Below are positions 26,901-29,449 of a DNA stretch of 29,449 bases, in pieces (positions within the stretch are counted from its first letter, which is position 1; every line of letters starts with the position of its first letter). The position numbers and the translations under genes are program-made. The stretch is from Candidatus Rifleibacteriota bacterium (GTDB lineage: Bacteria > UBP17 > UBA6191 > JACPRK01): assembly GCA_016213865.1 (NCBI GenBank), contig JACQZL010000372.1, positions 1 through 29,449 of the forward strand, written 5' to 3'. The notes below the pieces were generated by a model, which saw only the letters and a program-made list of their open reading frames with translations, was not told the DNA's origin and made no database searches.

Positions 26901-26996
26901 AAATCCCCGGGGCGTGGCCCCAAGACCCGGAAGTACTTCTCTTCCCTCCGTGTCTCCGTGTCTCCGTGTCTCTGGGTTGAAACGTGCGCTGTGCAT
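20823..26996 (-). CDS. Giant secreted zinc metalloprotease with PPC and CARDB-like repeats; apparent 3' frameshift
   Basis: Open frame of 2057 residues. A signal peptide lies at about 68-92 (SSLLALALLVLPAVSPALA). An FTP-like propeptide follows (FLKENAPLFGLG, VWYRRKAFGLPVLGHLLAVQ), then a catalytic domain with HEYGH (452-456) and a downstream glutamate MEGWADFF (E477), as in M4/M36 thermolysin/fungalysin-type enzymes. Next come an IPT/TIG-like domain, two PPC-like domains, five CARDB-like repeats of about 125 residues, and a C-terminal GLNLISLP domain shared with the next protein. Residues 1-60 only translate repeats at 26818-26981, so the true start is uncertain. After LEAGKGY the frame changes: one base seems missing near 21078, and the other frame gives HVIPRPAGGVIQVPGN then TGA at 21028-21030, the expected end. 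The last 85 residues of this open frame are therefore spurious and overlap the TPR gene in opposite direction. Confidence 0.85.
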   Translation of the reverse strand: MHSARFNPETRRHGDTEGREVLPGLGATPRGFAISDLGFAIWGARGSACAFENQKSKIESVSGWSAWSGRTAVSSLLALALLVLPAVSPALAAPGATPDAVTQGLAKLDAASRQPWLVDTDERGVVTKLCGSVSKVYPGTASQVARAFLKENAPLFGLGAETAEMEQVREHVADFTAHVWYRRKAFGLPVLGHLLAVQTDGQGRVLGVDNDDRPPTRLVPGGVRVGEDVARSVAVQVGRPAGKPGTVATAELGLHVLEGGLGLPVWRLEVAGREPWTEREVLVSAADGTVLESRNLLREAWVKVFPGNPVVVKQDLGPVPELTDQADSATEAFTGAYRRIQVQTDSSPWLRNQFVDVIGKEASDRASQPNGLFDTFLRSNPHFEEANAFFHVDQAARFVRDSVGMLEPIPPSILVYAHGTCAQNAYYSPLAKAIVFGDGEIDAAEDGDVIMHEYGHAIQDQQVPGLVYAGDSGAIMEGWADFFSCSVSSVLTRVQDANYLDPDPAGLAEWWIRGGGVAVPASYDGKSLRRVDDRGPEYKHYPEDLHPKREVHADGEVWSRYLWEVRQGFDDTSTGQRVPGLGNEVTARLALTANTLFTPSVTFFAAARAMVTAEQRLSKGANARTVVQAAIKRGFLKPRVTSISPTFMLLGSTTPVQLQGEGFAGASGVSLSDGTPVTDFQVVDNTHISATFPPRDVPIPLSAIVANMATTSPVSGARITVDDHPNSPQAVKAAPNTAAARDLLLINGSPVRGNVEVKTLPGSTVKEVDVYRFNVVRGPLEGGTEKPHVYKIRTGGGTARDTILTIFAADGTTVLGSNDDRDPISGDRTSEVTVAATGLTTASTSFFARVELQTGQSGTYTISVVDPEAPDDHPNAALAARVPSDVVAVDGTPASGTIQYPGDADHFRFDALSGAVYDIRVSLTAGLSDSYLELLDTDGETVLTSNDDAADSFGSLASFIQLFQAPRKGTYFLRVRHADPVSATATGGYGVTVVRRNAALDVQAVGVDLARVSRGQTFPVTITVANSGTASLGGLGASLKFLRAGSDRTVEYLTPQADPANARSLGQGATAVLRYTVASRPTALSGLVTLDASVSALPVATDERISDPRSALTDTFTLQTPAILAIHSVTAVPAYVSRGQSVTLTVSVANMGEATALVSRVEPEVEIAESRQRVAYAVAPAPSTTGDNPDFISGGKPANYVFQVVVPADAPLGLMTLKATAAGTDANSGLTIGTDSPVAIPDSWTVQKPAEMALTGVLGPGAGVSAGRTSLVTFTIANAGEATLRFTTASFAFVDLAGTDRTLQYTVAPLAGNPTSVAGGGTAKFRYSLAVSPTAATTMVMMSATLRGQDANSGVPFTTYTAGLSPRFTVQRPAGLNAATLEVSRPLVSRGQTAQVTVTVENNGQAAAADARVQLAFAGAGGGSRNSQFTVFPRAWNPVRVEGGTRGKFTFDVAVALGATTGPVSITASASGKDANAGAVLPSSSLTSSWTVQLPATVFVSSVTARPAVVSRGQSLALTVTVRNTGEAAAQLDGIQFTMTDSGGASNGLDYTFSAAVGNPPILAGLSQAVVRYTAVPSSVARIGTLALGATALLRDANSGGALRAEAPQALRPTFRLGELLVTLAQPGTAGLVFFDEPARLSATVAEDTGVVLPASALSWTADGNAVGAGNNLPVTLAAGPHMIVLRAAAASGLATSATLLLRVDGPQPPVTTLAVAGTLRNAAGAAVGSGFSVTVRNGTRNVADSVATGADGKFLLTLSSTTSLAAAQSETLSVVVRDPTALDRVTTPSMLTVRARDLQSRRHSEDLTLVDLSATTLSLARGLNLISLPFAISRSGQAYDTASLLTDSQASFLVRLGGAGGRQPVLELPGTAGAPAPVQAGQGYLLFAPQARTVVLKGNPWPAGSRTRRLWAGPNLLGTVGTLGPQATCDTLSQLTGSSVVVRTRAGTSGRGCFETWLPGGAPWPLEAGKGYTSSRDRPAASSRCRGTEAAPACAPGSPRVQGTVRAAGLTRRSSAPVLELPRAPSSPRRPGPCACRPATGPCARRRPSAAGPSPS
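22150..24000 (-). repeat. Five tandem CARDB-like repeats in the metalloprotease
   Basis: Each unit starts with a VSRGQ-type motif, then a beta strand and NxGEA. The markers fall near 23950, 23578, 23190, 22822 and 22458, that is 365-390 bases (about 125 residues) apart. Most units carry a DANSG or DANAG motif near the end and close with WTVQ or FTVQ plus PA. The units have diverged at the DNA level, so they are an old array. Confidence 0.8.
26818..26981. repeat. Cluster of three short low-complexity repeats at the metalloprotease start
   Basis: Three types sit side by side: (a) 26820-26844, units of TCGATTTTCGATTTCTGG; (b) 26870-26907, units of AAATCGCAAATCCC; (c) 26944-26981, units of CCGTGTCT, a variant of the unit at 4454-4490. 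They are AT-rich compared with the genome, non-coding in character, and lie between the stop of one giant gene (27022) and the signal peptide of the next. Confidence 0.8.
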
Positions 26997-27021
26997 TCAG
27001 TCCCCGTACATCGCCGTTGTC

Positions 27022-29449
27022 CTACTGCCCCGCCGGCAGCACCATGTCCCCGCCGGACGAGACTCCGATGAGGTAGCCGCGTCCAGTCTCCAGCGGGAAG
27101 GTGGCCCCATCGCGTACTCCGATCTCAAATCGCGACATGCCGGTCGAGTCTGGCAGCAATCGTCCCACGAAGCTCGAGCCCGTTGCCCGCTGCAGGAGGT
27201 TGTCCGAACGCAGCCCTGCGGGGACTCCCAGCGGCAGTCCGATGAAGCTGACACCCTTTCCCAGCTTGCGGTACAGCAAGAGGCCCGACCACGGCGTGCC
27301 CCGAAGCCTGAGGACCTTGTCCGCTGGCGAATCGAGCAGGTAGCCTTCATTTGCCTCGATCGGGAAACCGCGACCCGACGACGACCCTCGAGTGTAACCC
27401 TCCATTCGCATTCGGTGGGTCACAGGGTCCTCTGCCATCCGCGCCACGAAGGTGGCCCCGGCAGCAACAGCCAGGTCGCTTGCCAGGTACCGATCGGTGC
27501 CCGTCGTGGAGGGCTCGAGCGGCAGTCCCACGAGATTCAACCCGCGGGAGAGGGACAGCAGCCCTTCGCTCAGGTCCGCCGCGGCGAAGTCCTGCGTGCG
27601 CGAGCCAAGGACGAGGTCCCGGCTCCGCAACACGAGTGCCGCCGGAGACGTCGCGCGACGCAGGCCTTCGAGGTCCCGGATCTGGGCGGTCACCGTGTCG
27701 CCGGCCGCCAGGCTCGCCGTGGCCGCGGCCAGCGTCAGCGAGTAGCGCCCTCCGGCGGCCGTCCCGCTGGCCCAGACCCCTCTGGCCCCGTCGGTCAACG
27801 TCAACGTGAACCCGGTCGGGAGCGGCGAGAGCGTCCCGGTCCGCACCAGCGCTCCCGAGAGCGAGAGCGTGGAGACCGGCGCCGGAGCGGCTTCCACCTT
27901 GATCGCGACGGTGGTCGAACTGGTCAAGGCACTGCCCGAGGCCGCCGCGAGACGAAGGGTGTGCGTTCCCGCACCGAGCCGCGCGTAGCAGCTCGGACCG
28001 CTCCCCAGGGCCCCCGACACGTTCGAGGACCACGTCAGACCGCTGCCCGTGATGACTGCCCCCGAACGTGTCTGCGCCCAGCCGACGAGCGGGACCGTGT
28101 CATCGAAATAGTAGAGGTCCGCCGCCCGCGGCGAGACGATGCCCATCAGGAGCTCCTCCACCGACAGGATCGGCTCGGAGAACGCCTGCGATGCCGCCTG
28201 CACCGTGAAGCCCGAGTTGACGTCCCGGCCCTCCACCGAAGCGGCTGCCCGCACCGGCCCCGCAGTGGCCGTCAGTGCGGCGGTCGCCGTGAAGACCAGG
28301 TCGGTCGTCGTCTGCCCGGCGATGACGGACGGCAGACTGCCGGCCGCTCTCAGGACGAACTGCCCTGTCCGTTCGGCGCCCGTATCGAGCGCGAAGAGCT
28401 GGAAGGCCGCCCGGACCAGCCGCAAGTCGCTCTCGCCGTCGTTTCGAACGGTCATGGACAGGACCGTGGAGCCGCCGCGAGAGAGCGTCGTGGGCCGCGC
28501 CGAGAGAGCGACCAGGGAGAGGGCCGCGGGAGCTCGAACTGTCCAGATCGCTGGCTGCGAAGCCCGGAACAGCTCGATCGTCTGGCCCGTCCGGTCGTCT
28601 CGGGCCGTTGCCCTGGCATCCAGGACAACCCGCCCCCGCTGCGCCGCCGCCCCGACGAACACGTTGAAGGCGACGGCCAGGCGAGACTGGCCTTGAACCG
28701 TGAAGGGCCCGGGCAAAACGAAGGTCGACCCGTAACTCCCCGTCAGGTCGTTGCCCGCCTCGTCCAGGAAGCGGAGGCTGGCCCCTACCAGCGTGGCCGG
28801 AGCCTGGCCGGGGTTCTCCAGGTTCATGACGACGCGGGTCGTCTGTCCTTGACTGACGACCGAGGGTGCCTGGACCGACGCGATCACGAGGCCCGCCGCG
28901 GTCTGAACGGACCACTGGCCGCGGGTCGTGGCCGTGTCGTCAAGGACGACGGCACCCGAGTTGACGTCCCGCCCCCGGAAGCTGCCGTCGATGGCGACCA
29001 CCTCGGTCAAGGCCGCCGGCTTGACGTCCACGTTGAATCGGAGGTACGTCCGGGCCGGTGGCGGCGTGGCCCCCGTCGCGAGACCGGCCGCGGCGGTCGG
29101 GTTCCCCGTGGCGAGGACGGCCCGGTAATCCAGGTCCCGGCTGACGCCGCCGGAGCCGAGGAACCGGATGGCCGCCGTCTCGATCGACGCCGGGGCCTGG
29201 CCGGCGTTGTTCAGGACCATCGTGACGACGATCGACTGGCCCAGCGAAACCTGGGCCGGCGTCTGGAAGGAGAGGACCGTGACGCGCGCGGGAGTCTGGA
29301 CGAGCCAGCGCGTGGTCGCGAAGCTGGACGGGCTCGACAGGGAGCCGCCCCCGCCGGTGGCCGCGGCCCGCGCATCGGCCGTCACCGTGCCCAGGCTGGC
29401 GGACGCAGCAAGGCGTGCGTTATAGACCAGGACGCCCGACTGACCCGCC
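27022..29449 (-). CDS. Large secreted CARDB-repeat protein, 5' end beyond the window
   Basis: At least 808 residues; the frame is open to the right edge, so the start, signal peptide and any enzyme domain are unseen. The visible part has the end of one unit and three full CARDB-like repeats (VSLGQ near 29236, VSQGQ near 28843, LSRGG near 28469; about 125-130 residues apart; DVNSG motifs). An Ig-like segment (YYFDDTVPLVGW), a carboxypeptidase-regulatory-like beta domain (GALVRTGTLSPLPTGFTLTL) and a two-part C-terminal GLNLVGLP domain (IEANEGYLLDSP, LETGRGYLIGVS) follow. The last 350 residues or so match the end of the protein at 20823-26996 block by block. It ends 25 bases before that frame begins. 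Probable exported adhesin, or a protease with a catalytic domain outside the window. Confidence 0.85.
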   Translation of the reverse strand, partial: AGQSGVLVYNARLAASASLGTVTADARAAATGGGGSLSSPSSFATTRWLVQTPARVTVLSFQTPAQVSLGQSIVVTMVLNNAGQAPASIETAAIRFLGSGGVSRDLDYRAVLATGNPTAAAGLATGATPPPARTYLRFNVDVKPAALTEVVAIDGSFRGRDVNSGAVVLDDTATTRGQWSVQTAAGLVIASVQAPSVVSQGQTTRVVMNLENPGQAPATLVGASLRFLDEAGNDLTGSYGSTFVLPGPFTVQGQSRLAVAFNVFVGAAAQRGRVVLDARATARDDRTGQTIELFRASQPAIWTVRAPAALSLVALSARPTTLSRGGSTVLSMTVRNDGESDLRLVRAAFQLFALDTGAERTGQFVLRAAGSLPSVIAGQTTTDLVFTATAALTATAGPVRAAASVEGRDVNSGFTVQAASQAFSEPILSVEELLMGIVSPRAADLYYFDDTVPLVGWAQTRSGAVITGSGLTWSSNVSGALGSGPSCYARLGAGTHTLRLAAASGSALTSSTTVAIKVEAAPAPVSTLSLSGALVRTGTLSPLPTGFTLTLTDGARGVWASGTAAGGRYSLTLAAATASLAAGDTVTAQIRDLEGLRRATSPAALVLRSRDLVLGSRTQDFAAADLSEGLLSLSRGLNLVGLPLEPSTTGTDRYLASDLAVAAGATFVARMAEDPVTHRMRMEGYTRGSSSGRGFPIEANEGYLLDSPADKVLRLRGTPWSGLLLYRKLGKGVSFIGLPLGVPAGLRSDNLLQRATGSSFVGRLLPDSTGMSRFEIGVRDGATFPLETGRGYLIGVSSGGDMVLPAGQ
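28150..29300 (-). repeat. Three tandem CARDB-like repeats in the right-edge protein
   Basis: Same repeat family as at 22150-24000, recognised by the SxGQ start, the N(A/P)GQA turn and the DVNSG motif near the end of units 1 and 3. Unit 2 has DDRTG at the same place. A further partial unit runs off the window. Confidence 0.75.

Noticed and set aside
26944..26981. CRISPR-like array from the repeated CCGTGTCT units
   Set aside because: Units are 8 bases with no unique spacers and no cas genes nearby. This is a simple tandem repeat.

Overview
The window comes from a high-GC, Gram-negative-type bacterium. Lipoprotein and secretion-type signal peptides, type II secretion/type IV pilus-like pseudopilins and a sigma-54 activator support a diderm. 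I cannot assign a phylum from the sequence alone. The gene mix (large GspK-like pseudopilins, a GldG-type ABC permease module, CARDB-rich secreted proteins, a TPR protein) and the many low-complexity intergenic repeats fit a free-living member of a deep or poorly cultivated lineage (Planctomycetota-like or a candidate phylum). That is a guess.

Layout. (1) 294-4246, minus strand: a signalling operon. A membrane histidine kinase is followed, with a 1-base start/stop overlap, by an NtrC-type sigma-54 activator and then by a receiver-histidine kinase protein split by one in-frame TAA. (2) 4247-4605: a divergent intergenic region filled by a long inverted repeat of 'cacagag' units. (3) 4606-8313, plus strand: a LysM protein, then a coupled pseudopilin cassette (GspK-like, GspI-like, GspJ-like). 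(4) 8378-19127, minus strand: a long array. In transcription order it holds a lipoprotein, a second GspK-/GspI-/GspJ-like cassette, a GspE/PilB-like protein whose ATPase motifs are lost, an ABC-2 permease + GldG-like + DUF4340-like module with no ATPase, and the YchF GTPase/ATPase. (5) 19244-20965, plus strand: a chimeric TerB-like/proline-rich/TM/TPR protein. (6) 20823-29449, minus strand: two very large paralogous secreted proteins, an HEYGH zinc metalloprotease with five CARDB-like repeats and a second protein that runs off the right edge.

How the parts may fit together. The two K-I-J cassettes are built alike and their large K proteins look like distant paralogs. They could form the tips of two specialised pseudopili that use a core machine encoded elsewhere. 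The degenerate GspE-like protein at the end of cassette 2 could be a regulator or adaptor and not a motor. The large protease and its neighbour are plausible cargo. The kinase/NtrC pair resembles PilS/PilR in layout and could regulate the neighbouring cassette, but I found no convincing -24/-12 promoter. These links are inference.

Two point lesions stand out: an in-frame TAA at 1032-1034 and an apparent 1-base deletion near 21078. Either could be real decay or an assembly error. At least five kinds of short repeat sit in the intergenic gaps, and in one place they have been taken into the apparent N-terminus of the metalloprotease reading frame.
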